The notes under the pieces: model-generated | The model's input: only the letters and a program-made list of their open reading frames with translations | What the model was told of the DNA's origin: nothing | Database searches by the model: none | Assembly (NCBI RefSeq): GCF_042680805.1 | Contig: NZ_JBHUEM010000008.1 | Coordinates: forward strand, 1 to 64,000 | Length of the DNA stretch: 64,000 bases | Source of the DNA: Bacillus_CJ salitolerans | GTDB taxonomy: Bacteria; Bacillota; Bacilli; Bacillales; SA4 | Direction: 5' to 3' | Shown: positions 16,722-25,854 of the stretch, in pieces | How positions within the stretch are numbered: position 1 is the first letter of the stretch | Layout: every line of letters begins with the position of its first letter | Program-made: the position numbers and the translations under genes

Positions 16722-17798
16722 ATGAAACATAGAAAGAGTCTGATTTATACATTACTTTTAACTGTATTGCTAGGTCTTTTATCAGCATGTAGCTCTTCGA
16801 ATACATCAACAGACACAAAAATAAGTGGGGACCAAGAGCAGAATTCGTTACATAATAAACGAATTGCGCTTATCATGCAAATTAATTTAGGGACATTTTC
16901 TTCCCAATACATATCGGGAGTAAAGGATCAAGTTGAGAAGCTTGGCGGGGAAGTAACTGTCTTTACAGCCGATGGTGATTTAGCGAAAATGGCCTCCAAT
17001 CTAGATGCAGCCATTAACCAAAAATTTGATGGAATTTTAATTGATCATGGTACGAAGGAAGCTCTTGAAAGTGGTGTTAAGAGAGCGTCTGAAAAAGGAA
17101 TACCAGTTGTTGTGTTTGATGCAGATATCGTAGTGGATGGTGTGACGGTATTAGAGCAAGGTGATCAAAAGATGGCTGAGATGACTTTGGAAAAACTTGC
17201 ACAAGATGCTGGAGAAACAGGAAATATCGTAAAAATTTGGGTGGCTGGCTTTGCCCCAATGGAGCGTCGTCAAGTTGCATATAAAGAGTTTTTAGAAAAA
17301 TATTCAAATATTAATGAAATCGCAGCTTTTGGTGCTGCGACTGCCAACACCGCTTTAGATACACAGGCACAAATGGAAGCAATATTAAAACAATATCCGA
17401 ATAAAGGTGATATTACAGCGGTTTGGGCAGCATGGGATGAGTTTGCAAAAGGTGCCGTTAGAGCAATCCAGCAAGCGGGACGGACTGAAATTAAAGTATA
17501 TGGAATCGATTTAAGTGATGAAGACTTGCAAATGATTCAAGATCCTAATAGTCCATGGGTTGCTTCTGCAGCTGTTGATCCAACAGATATTGGTCGTATT
17601 CAAGTACGTTATTTATACCAAAAGATACATGGTGATGATACGCCAGAGAAGGTTATTCTAGAGCCGGTGTTTGTTGAGCGTACACAGCTTCCAAGTGAGA
17701 ATATTACGACAGACCAGCTGCATGAACATGTAGAAGGATGGGGAAATAGTCTGCAAGGGTATACAGACTATATTAAAGAGCTTGAGAGCAGTAAATAA
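16722..17798 (+). CDS. Ribose-type ABC transporter substrate-binding lipoprotein (candidate methylthioribose binding)
   Basis: A 358-aa lipoprotein. The signal peptide has a lipobox LLSAC (Cys23), followed by a periplasmic-binding-protein type 1 fold (RIALIMQINLGTFSSQYISG, then alternating Rossmann lobes, VVVFDADIVVDG, GDITAVWAAWDEFAKGAV). It is the extracellular receptor of the ABC system encoded next. The SAM riboswitch upstream implies expression when SAM or methionine is scarce. Published comparative genomics of the S-box regulon proposed such a sugar-type transporter for methylthioribose (MtnABC in that work, from memory). That substrate is an inference here. The ATG follows GGGGTAAGGGG. 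Confidence 0.85.
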   Translation: MKHRKSLIYTLLLTVLLGLLSACSSSNTSTDTKISGDQEQNSLHNKRIALIMQINLGTFSSQYISGVKDQVEKLGGEVTVFTADGDLAKMASNLDAAINQKFDGILIDHGTKEALESGVKRASEKGIPVVVFDADIVVDGVTVLEQGDQKMAEMTLEKLAQDAGETGNIVKIWVAGFAPMERRQVAYKEFLEKYSNINEIAAFGAATANTALDTQAQMEAILKQYPNKGDITAVWAAWDEFAKGAVRAIQQAGRTEIKVYGIDLSDEDLQMIQDPNSPWVASAAVDPTDIGRIQVRYLYQKIHGDDTPEKVILEPVFVERTQLPSENITTDQLHEHVEGWGNSLQGYTDYIKELESSK

Positions 17799-17806
17799 GA
17801 ATATAA

Positions 17807-17836
17807 GAAGTCCAGTCGAAATAACGATTGGACTTC
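17807..17836 (+). promoter_or_regulatory. Intercistronic hairpin in the transporter operon
   Basis: GAAGTCCAGTCG pairs with CGATTGGACTTC around a 6-nt loop, with no T-run. Placed between the binding-protein and ATPase genes, it may protect the upstream mRNA from 3' exonucleases and so give more binding protein than membrane components. Confidence 0.65.
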
Positions 17837-17861
17837 CTGTTATGAAGGAGAGTGATTGTTT

Positions 17862-19370
17862 GTGGGGAACGTACTAGAAATGAAACAAATGAATAAATCT
17901 TTTTCATCAGTACCTGCATTAAAAAATGTTCACTTTTCTATTAAAAAAGGTGAAATCCATGCGTTGCTGGGTGCAAACGGGGCAGGAAAAAGTACACTAA
18001 TGAAAATCCTGTCTGGTGCTTATACAGCTGATAGTGGTGATATTTTCATAGACGATAAACCTGTAAAAATGAATAATCCTAAACAAGCAAAAGAACTGGG
18101 CATTCAATGTGTGTATCAAGAGGTAGATGTAGCCTTAGTTCCTCATCTAACCGTGGCAGAGAATATACTGTTAGATCGGCAAACAGACCGAAATCGAAAG
18201 CTATGGATATCTTGGAAGAAATTTTATCATGAAGCAGAGGAAATTATAAAGAGGCTTGGATTTTCCTTATCTGTTAAGAAAAAGGTTGAAGATTTATCGC
18301 TAGCTGAAAAACAGTTAGTTTTAATTGCTAGAGCCATAAAGGAGCAGGCGAAAATTGTTATTTTTGATGAACCAACCGCGCCGTTAAGCGCAGATGAATC
18401 AGAACGACTGTTTACCATTATGAAAACATTACGAGATACAGGTGTTGGTTGTATCTTTATATCGCACCGACTTCCAGAAGTATTCCAAATATGTGATCAA
18501 ATCTCCGTAATGCGTGATGGAGAGAAGGTTGTGACAATTCCTACTTCTAGCACAACAATTGATGAAGTAATTGAGAACATGTTAGGAAAGAGCCTTGAAG
18601 AAGAATTTCCAATCATTCATTCAAATCCTGGGAAATCATTACTTACTGTGTCTAATCTTTCAGGTGAAAAGGTAAAAGAAGTCAATCTACATGTTCGTGA
18701 AGGGGAAATTGTTGGTATTGTAGGGTTAGTTGGTGCTGGGAAAACAGAGCTCTCTAAGGCGATATACGGGGCTTACTCCACATATACTGGAGAGATATTC
18801 AAGGGGAATAAAAAATTATCAATTGTCCACCCATTACAAGCCATTCAAAATGGAATTGTTCTCGTACCTGAAGAAAGAAGAAAAGAAGGAATTTTAGTAG
18901 AGGAGTCCATTAACACAAATTTGTCACTCCCCATACTGTCTAAGATGACCAAACTAGGCTTTATTAGTAGAGGGTTAGAATTAAGGCATGCGAAAAGTAT
19001 GATTAACCAGCTAAAAATTAAAACAACGAATTCCTATGAGGTAGTAGGTCACTTAAGTGGTGGAAATCAACAAAAAGTTGCTGTTGGCAAGTGGTTAAAA
19101 ACGGATGCAGCTGTGTACATGTTTGATGAGCCTACAAAGGGTGTTGACATAGGGGCGAAGAGTGAGATTTACAGATTAATAGGAGAACTTGCTGGTAAAC
19201 AAAAGGGAATCTTGTATTTCACAAGTGAAATTGCAGAAGTATTAGGAATTGCTAGTCGTATTTATATTATGTGTGATGGAAAAATTGTAAAGGAATTACT
19301 ACGTGAGGAAGCTAGTCAAGAGGAAATTATGTATTATGCAAGCGGTGGAGAGGAGGAACACACAGCATGA
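17862..19370 (+). CDS. Ribose-type ABC transporter ATPase (two NBDs)
   Basis: A 502-aa fusion of two nucleotide-binding domains, as in RbsA. The first has Walker A GANGAGKST, a degenerate signature DLSLAEKQ and Walker B IVIFDEPTAPL. The second has GLVGAGKTE, signature LSGGNQQK and VYMFDEPTKGVD. It energises import through the adjacent permease. GTG 17862 is used; the in-frame TTG two codons upstream (17856) sits nearer to AAGGAG and is an alternative. It overlaps the permease start by 4 nt (ATGA). Confidence 0.9.
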   Translation: MGNVLEMKQMNKSFSSVPALKNVHFSIKKGEIHALLGANGAGKSTLMKILSGAYTADSGDIFIDDKPVKMNNPKQAKELGIQCVYQEVDVALVPHLTVAENILLDRQTDRNRKLWISWKKFYHEAEEIIKRLGFSLSVKKKVEDLSLAEKQLVLIARAIKEQAKIVIFDEPTAPLSADESERLFTIMKTLRDTGVGCIFISHRLPEVFQICDQISVMRDGEKVVTIPTSSTTIDEVIENMLGKSLEEEFPIIHSNPGKSLLTVSNLSGEKVKEVNLHVREGEIVGIVGLVGAGKTELSKAIYGAYSTYTGEIFKGNKKLSIVHPLQAIQNGIVLVPEERRKEGILVEESINTNLSLPILSKMTKLGFISRGLELRHAKSMINQLKIKTTNSYEVVGHLSGGNQQKVAVGKWLKTDAAVYMFDEPTKGVDIGAKSEIYRLIGELAGKQKGILYFTSEIAEVLGIASRIYIMCDGKIVKELLREEASQEEIMYYASGGEEEHTA

Positions 19371-20350
19371 AAGAAAAAATGATGTCGTTCTCATTTAAAT
19401 ATGGAGCCATCCTCGTGATATTGGCAGTAATCGTATTTTTCTCAATCGTGAACGAATACTTTTTTACGTATGATAATATTGCGGATATCCTCAGATCCAT
19501 CTCAATTGTAACACTAGTAGCAATAGGAGTTACTTTCTCGCTTATTGTAGATGGATTTGACTTATCCGTTGGCTCAACCGTATCGATTACAACTGTTTTT
19601 GTCGCAACCTTAATGGTGTGGTATCAATATCCACTATGGTTGGTGTTCATTGGGCCTCTATTCGTCGGTGGCCTCATTGGACTGTTTAATGCTCTCCTCA
19701 TCGTAAAAATTAGGATTCCGGATTTGCTTGCTACATTAGGTACCATGTACATTATTAGTGGAATTCATCGCACCTATACAAAAGGTTATTCCATCTATAA
19801 CCAAATGCCTTTAGAGGATGGAAAGGCCGCACCTGGATCATTTTATGAATCCTTTTTATGGATTGGACAAGGACGACTTCTAGGGATCCCAGTGCCAGTT
19901 ATAATTATGGTACTTGCTGTAGGTGCCGTTCATATTTTCCTGAATTATACGAGGTGGGGACGCCTTTTGTACATTACTGGTGGAAACCGTGAAGCTGCTC
20001 GATTGTCTGGTATTCAAGTAAACAAAATACGAACAATTGCCTATGTATTGTCAGGGGCTTTTGCGGCACTAGGTGGTATCTTATTCGCTGCAAGAGTTGG
20101 CTCGGGGCAAATTGATGCAGGGGCACCACTATTAATGGAATCTGTTGCTGCTGTCTTTGTTGGCTATTCTGTATTTGGAGCGGGTAAGCCGAATGTAATC
20201 GGAACTTTTTTTGGAGCAGTTCTAATCGGAGTGTTGCTGAATGGGTTAACCATGCTAAACTTCCCTTACTATACATTCGAAATCATTAAGGGAACAGTTC
20301 TCGTATTAGCACTAGCAGTTACATTCATACATTTAAGAAGAAAAGTGTAA
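19367..20350 (+). CDS. Ribose-type ABC transporter permease
   Basis: A 327-aa RbsC-family membrane protein with about eight to ten transmembrane segments and the family motif DGFDLSVGSTVSI near residue 62, plus YVLSGAFAALGGILFAARVGSG near residue 225. It is translationally coupled to the ATPase gene. Only one permease gene is present, so the transmembrane part is probably a homodimer. A terminator closes the operon. Confidence 0.9.
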   Translation: MKEKMMSFSFKYGAILVILAVIVFFSIVNEYFFTYDNIADILRSISIVTLVAIGVTFSLIVDGFDLSVGSTVSITTVFVATLMVWYQYPLWLVFIGPLFVGGLIGLFNALLIVKIRIPDLLATLGTMYIISGIHRTYTKGYSIYNQMPLEDGKAAPGSFYESFLWIGQGRLLGIPVPVIIMVLAVGAVHIFLNYTRWGRLLYITGGNREAARLSGIQVNKIRTIAYVLSGAFAALGGILFAARVGSGQIDAGAPLLMESVAAVFVGYSVFGAGKPNVIGTFFGAVLIGVLLNGLTMLNFPYYTFEIIKGTVLVLALAVTFIHLRRKV

Positions 20351-20378
20351 AAAAGAACAGCAAACGCTGTTCTTTTTA
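20350..20378. terminator. Bidirectional terminator
   Basis: AAAAAGAACAGC-AAAC-GCTGTTCTTTTT serves the transporter operon and the convergent membrane-protein gene. Confidence 0.88.
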
Positions 20379-21971
20379 CAAGGTATAAGGTCCTACAAGA
20401 ATCATAATGAATAATATATTTATTCCCATAAAGTAAGAAACTTTTGAGACTATTCCCCACTCTCTATTATGACTAATCATCGTGATAACGTAACAAAGTG
20501 CACCTAATAGGATGGGAATCATATACTGGCTCCCACTAAAGGTTAAGTAATCGGGTGCTAATGAGTAGAAAGAACGATTAAATAATTTTTCATGGAATAA
20601 TAACTGTGCAGCAACAAATAGAGCTACACTTGTGTATTCCACCCATTTTGTTTTGCCTTCAATTAATTCATTATCCTTAAAGAAAATAATCGTTAGGAAA
20701 ACGGTAGGAAAGATAATCCACATGATTGATAAAAATAACATTAAAAAGCCTGTGAACACACTTGTTAAGGTAGCTGAAGAAGCTGACTTGATGTCGGTGT
20801 CAGTAATCTTAAGACTTTGAGCAATAGCCTCTTCATTTGTTGTTGATCCGACGATCGCGTACTGTTCACCAGAAAAATCTAACCAGATGACATTTTCACT
20901 ATTTATAGGGGCAGGTTCAACAGATACACTGTTCGAGGTGCTTCTTCTCTCTGATAACCAGTTGCTTTCCACTTGAACTGCTTCATAAATATTTACAGCC
21001 GTTCTTTTGCCAACTGTTGAACCCTCGGCTGAAAAGAGGACAGTTGGTTGTCCATCCTTTAGGAATAACTCGGGATAACGTGGCTTTCGAATACGTTCTC
21101 TCGTCTTGTCATCATAATAGTGCATTTCTTTAAAATCGGCGCCATTTTGTACTTGATCCTTAGAAAGTGAAGCAAAATACGTTCTGTAATTTCTTTTCTG
21201 CTGAGCCATACTAAAGGTTGAATAAAGTATATGAATATCCGAATCTGTTTCGATAAAATCAAGACCTGTAAATTCTTCGACACCTGTTTCATCAACTGTA
21301 AATAAGGGTGTTGGTGTAAAGGTACCGTTATTGTGCTGAAAGAGAGTTGCCTTTAGCACCCGTGTTGTTCGGTCAGAAAGCACCAAGAATGAAGGACTCT
21401 CATCCGCGACAGAAATACTATCAATCTCAAATTCACTTTCCCCTACAAGTGTTCCTTCAAAGGTAGTAGTACTTAGAGAATAAATTCTCTTATCCTGCCA
21501 ATACATCATTTTATCACTACTTGTACTAAAACCATCGACACCTTCAAGAAGAACCTCTTCTTTTTCGCCGTTGAAAAAAACTATACTATGATTCTGTAAA
21601 AATAGTACGTTATTGTCTTTTGCCCAGAATGGAGCCATTGCTGGAATTTTTACAGGTAGTTCAGTTTTGTTCTTAACCTTTAATCCATCTGTTGCATTAA
21701 AATGAGTTACTTTATGGTCATTATGACTATAAATATGGATGCCAGCCTCGTCACTGTAGACAAAAGCTGGACTCATCCCAACTTCCCCATGTAATGAAAT
21801 CGTTCTACTCCAGCCCTCGCTTGGTAAGCTTCTTTCTAGGCTTAAATTTTGCCAGAATACTAGGGATAAAAATATCAGCGTAAGAAGAAAAGGGAGGAGG
21901 AGGATTTTTATCATTCCGCCAGTTTGTAAAAATGTTTGTTTCTTTTGAATTTCTGTCTTTGTATGTGTCAT
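20376..21971 (-). CDS. Large membrane protein of unknown function with an extracellular beta-rich domain
   Basis: 531 aa from ATG 21971, chosen because GGGAGG lies about 12 nt upstream; an in-frame start 18 nt earlier would overlap that site. One transmembrane helix at about residues 20-40 is followed by about 350 residues of short beta-strand-like repeats (SPAFVYSDEAGIHIYSHND, MAPFWAKDNNVLFLQNHS and similar) that look like an extracellular propeller. Four C-terminal transmembrane helices follow (FTGFLMLFLSIMWIIFPTVF onward). I recognise no named family. It may sense or bind something outside the cell. It is convergent with the transporter operon and divergent from spoVIF. Confidence 0.75.
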   Translation of the reverse strand: MTHTKTEIQKKQTFLQTGGMIKILLLPFLLTLIFLSLVFWQNLSLERSLPSEGWSRTISLHGEVGMSPAFVYSDEAGIHIYSHNDHKVTHFNATDGLKVKNKTELPVKIPAMAPFWAKDNNVLFLQNHSIVFFNGEKEEVLLEGVDGFSTSSDKMMYWQDKRIYSLSTTTFEGTLVGESEFEIDSISVADESPSFLVLSDRTTRVLKATLFQHNNGTFTPTPLFTVDETGVEEFTGLDFIETDSDIHILYSTFSMAQQKRNYRTYFASLSKDQVQNGADFKEMHYYDDKTRERIRKPRYPELFLKDGQPTVLFSAEGSTVGKRTAVNIYEAVQVESNWLSERRSTSNSVSVEPAPINSENVIWLDFSGEQYAIVGSTTNEEAIAQSLKITDTDIKSASSATLTSVFTGFLMLFLSIMWIIFPTVFLTIIFFKDNELIEGKTKWVEYTSVALFVAAQLLFHEKLFNRSFYSLAPDYLTFSGSQYMIPILLGALCYVITMISHNREWGIVSKVSYFMGINILFIMILVGPYTL

Positions 21972-22155
21972 GTCATTGACGCCTCCCAAGAAAATACAAT
22001 ATCTCTATACTATTTTACAGGATAAGTATACCAATATTTTGCAGCACTTTACAAATATTACAAATTACCATGTGTTCTTGACACAGACGCCTAGTCCTTT
22101 TTTTCTTCTTTTGAATAGAATACACCAAACGAAGGAAAGGAGGGGTTTTCAAAAA

Positions 22156-22416
22156 ATGGGTGACTTGTTTAAAGGTATAGAAAAGAAAACGGGCGTAAAA
22201 ATGGATGATATCATGAAAGTTGCGAACTCGGTTAAGTCCTCAGACCTTTCAAATGAAAAGGGCCTTAGAAATTTAATTGCCCAAGTATCTAAATTAGCGA
22301 ATAAAAATGTATCCAAGCAAACCGAGGATAAAATTGTGGAGACGCTATTAAATAAGAAACAAAATATTGATGCTTCAACTATTTCTAAGATGATGGGAAA
22401 TAACAAAAAAAAATAA
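22156..22416 (+). CDS. spoVIF: Stage VI sporulation protein F
   Basis: An 86-aa soluble protein (MGDLFKGIEKKTGVKMDDIM, LRNLIAQVSKLANKNVS, STISKMMGNNKKK) that closely follows the SpoVIF pattern. In B. subtilis SpoVIF (YjcC) is a mother-cell protein needed for proper late coat assembly with GerE. ATG 22156 is preferred over in-frame codons upstream because GAAAGGAGGGG lies 8-12 nt before it. It is monocistronic with its own terminator. Confidence 0.85.
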   Translation: MGDLFKGIEKKTGVKMDDIMKVANSVKSSDLSNEKGLRNLIAQVSKLANKNVSKQTEDKIVETLLNKKQNIDASTISKMMGNNKKK

Positions 22417-22425
22417 AGAGCCAAT

Positions 22426-22469
22426 AAAAACAAGGAAACCATATCAATAGGTTTCCTTGTTTTGTTTTT
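22426..22469 (+). terminator. Terminator of spoVIF
   Basis: AAAACAAGGAAACC and GGTTTCCTTGTTTT form a 14-bp stem, followed by GTTTTTG. Confidence 0.9.
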
Positions 22470-22622
22470 GTATTGTCAAGAGACACCTTCTATTTGATAG
22501 AGTAATTCAGTAACGGGCAAAATGATAACGTAGTAAGAGGACATAGAGAGAGAGTTATGTTTATCGAACAAAACCAAGTGGAGATACTATGATATAAAAA
22601 GTTTGTTAAAAGGAGTGATACG

Positions 22623-23000
22623 ATGAAGAAGAAAATCTCTGAAGTCCTTCACCCGGAATTGAAAGACCGTCTAGAACATGAAATTAAGGCGATGTCGTTT
22701 ACGAAAAATTTCAGATCGTATACATCAGAGGAATGGTATGTTTTCATACCGAGTTTTCAAGATCCTCAAACGGGTGGTGCGGCAGGAAAGGTAATTATCC
22801 ATTATGATTTACAAGGAAACCGAGAAATCTTCATACACACAACCGTAATTTTCGATGACCCTACATTACATACGTCAACGAATGCACCACTTGTCTATGG
22901 AATCGCAGACGAATTGGTCAATCGATTGGTTGGCTATGCTGACACCTTGTTGTCTGTTCATGCAGGTGAGAATTCCTATCAAGCTGAATATAAGCAATAA
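22623..23000 (+). CDS. Conserved hypothetical cytosolic protein
   Basis: A 125-aa soluble protein (MKKKISEVLHPELKDRLEHE to NSYQAEYKQ) with an alpha/beta pattern and no membrane segment or known motif; PLVYGIADELVNRLVGYADTLL looks like an amphipathic helix. AAAGGAG precedes the ATG by 7 nt. The P450 gene starts 30 nt downstream with no terminator between, so they are probably co-transcribed. Function not recognised. Confidence 0.75.
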   Translation: MKKKISEVLHPELKDRLEHEIKAMSFTKNFRSYTSEEWYVFIPSFQDPQTGGAAGKVIIHYDLQGNREIFIHTTVIFDDPTLHTSTNAPLVYGIADELVNRLVGYADTLLSVHAGENSYQAEYKQ

Positions 23001-23029
23001 CGAATTTAATGTGAAAGTGGAGGAGTAAA

Positions 23030-24352
23030 TTGGTAAAGCTAGCTAGTATACAAGGACCACAAATCATGAATTACATAAACTTTAGAAAAGACCCATTAAA
23101 ATGGCTATATGATCAGCTGAAATTAGGGGACATTGTTGCCATCAGTAAAACGGTCCCTAAACCTTCATATGTCATTAATCATCCTGAAAGTGTAAAAGAA
23201 ATTCTAACAACAAAGGATCCGTACTTTATAAAAGGAAACTCATCCCGAATTTTTAGTAAGACCCTTGGAAATGGATTACTAACAAGTGAAGGAGATGCCC
23301 ATAAACAACAAAGAAAACGAATTCAACCAGCCTTTCATAAGAGAAGAATTTCTTCATATGGAACAATTGTGACGGATTATACAAATGACCTAATTTCGTC
23401 ATGGACAGATGGAGAGGTACGAACAATAAGTCAAGACATGATGAATGTAACGCTAAGGATTATTGTAAAGACAATGTTTGGAGCAGATATAAATCGAGAA
23501 GAGGAGCAGATTACGACGGCTGTCAATAATATTATTGATAAATCGGCCCAGCTATTACTTTGGCCGTTCCCTTTCTTAGAAAAATGGCCTACCAAAAGTA
23601 ATAAACGCTATAAACAAAGTATTGAAGTACTCGATCATTTATCACATCAATTAATTGAGCTAGGCAAAAAATATAAAGAAGAGCATTTATTAACTATGTT
23701 ATTACATACTCGATATGAGGATGGAACAAGATTGCAGGAAAAAGAAATTAGGGATCAGGTTGTAACCTTTATAATTGCAGGGCATGAAACAACTGCTAAT
23801 GTTCTGTCATGGATGTGGTATTTAGTCAGTCAGCATCCTAATGTTGAAGACAAGTTATTGAAAGAGATTGATACTGTTCTTAAAGGAGAACCCCCAACGT
23901 TTGAACATCTCTCCAAACTTCCATATAGCATACAAATATTCCAAGAAACGCTTAGACTCTACCCAGCAGCATGGATCATCTTACGCGAAGCAAATGCCAA
24001 TGTTAGCATCGCAGGATACTCGTTTCCAAAAGGAAGCTCGTTTCTTATAAGTCCATATGCCATACATCGTCATCCCGCCTATTTTGAAAACGCGGAGAAA
24101 TTTATCCCAGAACGATTTGAAAAAAGGCAGGCTTCATCCATTCAAAGCTACTCCTATTTTCCCTTTGGTGCAGGTTCAAGAGGGTGTATTGGAAGTCAGT
24201 TTGCCATGATGGAGGCTGTATTAGTGTTTGTAGTGATTAGTCAGAAGTTTAAGTTAAGGTTAGCTAATCCAAACGATCACGTACTACCGGAGCCTTTACT
24301 GTCACTTCGAATTAAGGATGGTCTTCAAATGAGACTTGTTAAACGTGAATAG
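23030..24352 (+). CDS. Cytochrome P450
   Basis: A 440-aa soluble P450. The I-helix is AGHETTA, the K-helix ETLRL, the meander PERFEKR, and the heme loop FPFGAGSRGCIGSQFA with thiolate Cys386. It belongs to the group of Bacillus P450s that look more like CYP102 or eukaryotic P450s than like camphor-type ones (WMWYLVSQHPNVEDKLLKEI). There is no fused reductase domain and no ferredoxin gene nearby, so electron partners must come from elsewhere. The TTG start lies behind GGAGGAG. Substrate unknown; fatty acids are the usual guess for this group. Confidence 0.9.
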   Translation: MVKLASIQGPQIMNYINFRKDPLKWLYDQLKLGDIVAISKTVPKPSYVINHPESVKEILTTKDPYFIKGNSSRIFSKTLGNGLLTSEGDAHKQQRKRIQPAFHKRRISSYGTIVTDYTNDLISSWTDGEVRTISQDMMNVTLRIIVKTMFGADINREEEQITTAVNNIIDKSAQLLLWPFPFLEKWPTKSNKRYKQSIEVLDHLSHQLIELGKKYKEEHLLTMLLHTRYEDGTRLQEKEIRDQVVTFIIAGHETTANVLSWMWYLVSQHPNVEDKLLKEIDTVLKGEPPTFEHLSKLPYSIQIFQETLRLYPAAWIILREANANVSIAGYSFPKGSSFLISPYAIHRHPAYFENAEKFIPERFEKRQASSIQSYSYFPFGAGSRGCIGSQFAMMEAVLVFVVISQKFKLRLANPNDHVLPEPLLSLRIKDGLQMRLVKRE

Positions 24353-24427
24353 TTATAATAGAAGTAAGTGAACTCTCTAGTATTACCTGGAGGGAGCACT
24401 TTAAGGTTTGGATAAAGAGGTGAAGAT

Positions 24428-24988
24428 ATGGAATGTAAAGAACTTGAGATACCAATTATTGAAACAACCCGCTATTTGTTGCGCGGAATGATGATTGAGG
24501 ATGCTCCATCTTTATTTTCGTTTATGTCTGACAAAGAAACGATGAAGTATATTACTCCCCATCCTATCGAAAGGTTAGAGGATATGAGGAAGAGTATAGA
24601 ACAGAGTTTAATCAATTTTACCCAAAATAAAGAAATACCATGGGTCATCCTAAATAAACGAGACGAAGAAGTGATTGGGATGTTCCGTTTTCATAAATTG
24701 CATACTTGGCATAAAAAAACAGAGATGGGCGTAGTCATCAAAAAGGAATTTCAAAATAGTGGGGTGATGACAGAAATTTTAGAACCGATTTTATCATATG
24801 GTTTTCATACCCTACAGTTAAACAGAATAGTAGGCGATATATTTGCCGGTAATGTTGGTTCAAGCAAGCTCTTACAAAAGTATGGATTCCATAAGGATGG
24901 AGTGCTTAGACAAACTGATTTTGATGGTGAACAATACCATGATACAGTTGTCTATTCACTATTAAAGTCAGAATATCCCGCAAGGTAG
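24428..24988 (+). CDS. GNAT family N-acetyltransferase (RimJ/RimL-like)
   Basis: A 186-aa acetyltransferase with the RimJ/RimL organisation: TTRYLLRGMMIEDAPSLF at the N-terminus, the acetyl-CoA site around MGVVIKKEFQNSGVMTEIL, and LNRIVGDIFAGNVGSSKLLQKYGF near the C-terminus. Such enzymes acetylate N-termini of ribosomal or other proteins, or small molecules. GATAAAGAGGTGAAG precedes the ATG. The small gene at 25014 lies 25 nt downstream. Confidence 0.85.
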   Translation: MECKELEIPIIETTRYLLRGMMIEDAPSLFSFMSDKETMKYITPHPIERLEDMRKSIEQSLINFTQNKEIPWVILNKRDEEVIGMFRFHKLHTWHKKTEMGVVIKKEFQNSGVMTEILEPILSYGFHTLQLNRIVGDIFAGNVGSSKLLQKYGFHKDGVLRQTDFDGEQYHDTVVYSLLKSEYPAR

Positions 24989-25013
24989 AAAATGTAAGGA
25001 AGGGTGGTTTACT

Positions 25014-25256
25014 GTGAAAATAAGAAAAGCAGCGTTTGAAAATCATAAAGAGCTTATACATACTTACATATACGAAGACAAAAAAGAAGAGTACTTCATT
25101 ATCGCAGTTCCAGCGATACAATGGTCTTATAAACTACCTTATGATTATTTAGCCTCAGTAAAAGAAGAAATGAAAGACTCGATTCAAAAAACAAAAACAA
25201 GTGAAATTGCAGATGAACTTGTAGCAAAGGTATTTATGTGGATTCATGAAATGTAG
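25014..25256 (+). CDS. Small hypothetical protein, 80 aa
   Basis: GTG start with AAGGAAGGGTGG upstream. The protein (MKIRKAAFENHKELIHTYIY to AKVFMWIHEM) is soluble, charged and helical toward the C-terminus, with no recognised family. An intrinsic terminator begins at the stop codon, so it closes a unit with the acetyltransferase gene. Confidence 0.65.
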   Translation: MKIRKAAFENHKELIHTYIYEDKKEEYFIIAVPAIQWSYKLPYDYLASVKEEMKDSIQKTKTSEIADELVAKVFMWIHEM

Positions 25257-25281
25257 GAAGGGAAGCGTCCCTTCTTTTTTT
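25257..25281 (+). terminator. Terminator after the 80-aa gene
   Basis: GAAGGGA and TCCCTTC pair around AGCG, followed by seven Ts. Confidence 0.85.
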
Positions 25282-25287
25282 AATGAT

Positions 25288-25460
25288 TTAGAAAGTAAGA
25301 GAATGGGTTAGTGACTTGGAATCCAGCTCCAGCACTCAGCCAAGATGAAGTGGCGACGATCTACTCGAGGTCAAATAACCTGTCATGAATAAAAGGGCAA
25401 ACGCCCCTTTTTTTTATGCCAGAACATTCTCTCTGCCTGAGTCTTTTGTTCGTTTTTGGA
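25288..25460 (+). repeat. Dispersed repeat family B, copy 2
   Basis: GAATGGGTTAGTGACTTGGA, CCAGCTCCAGCACTCAGCC, GATGAAGTGGCGACGATC, CTCGAGGTCAAATAACC, then a main hairpin with decayed arms (TGTCATGAATAAAAGGG / CCCCTTTTTTTTATGCCA), and a shortened tail ending TCTTTTGTTCG. The accessory CTTTTTCC hairpin is absent. Confidence 0.8.
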
Positions 25461-25505
25461 TATATCTTAAGTAATTGAGGAAAATATTATCGTAAATTAA
25501 TATAG

Positions 25506-25592
25506 GAAAGGAAGTTACATGCAGAGGATGGAGTGAACATCTTACTTAATCATGGATGGTTGGAAAAGCCACTTGTACCAGAAAACCCTTGA
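25506..25592 (+). pseudogene. C-terminal remnant of a DUF3231-type protein
   Basis: An open frame ending at 25592 reads LHAEDGVNILLNHGWLEKPL, which resembles the end of DUF3231 proteins of Bacillus. No coding sequence precedes it; repeat B copy 2 lies just upstream. It appears to be a leftover of a gene whose front was lost. The identification is by memory of the ending motif only. Confidence 0.4.
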
Positions 25593-25624
25593 ACAATCCA
25601 AGATTCATCATAAGGAGGAAATTT

Positions 25625-25792
25625 ATGAGTGAAAGAGATGATTTAGGAACGGTTAGAGATGCAAGTGAACGAGGTGCGAGAGAAGATATTATCCATTTTA
25701 CGGAATATGATGGAGACGAATATGATTTGCGGAAATCAAATCCACTCTATGAAGGAACCAGACAAAAAATCGATGAAAACGGTTCACCTTAA
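25625..25792 (+). CDS. Small acidic hypothetical protein, 55 aa
   Basis: ATG 25625 lies 8 nt after a strong AAGGAGG site. The protein (MSERDDLGTVRDASERGARE to EGTRQKIDENGSP) is very hydrophilic, rich in Asp, Glu and Arg, and probably disordered. The excellent start signal is the main support. No family recognised. Confidence 0.65.
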   Translation: MSERDDLGTVRDASERGAREDIIHFTEYDGDEYDLRKSNPLYEGTRQKIDENGSP

Positions 25793-25854
25793 TTCATTGA
25801 AGTGAGAATTTCTTTACAAGATTCCATCATTGAGAACACCTACTTACAACTTTG

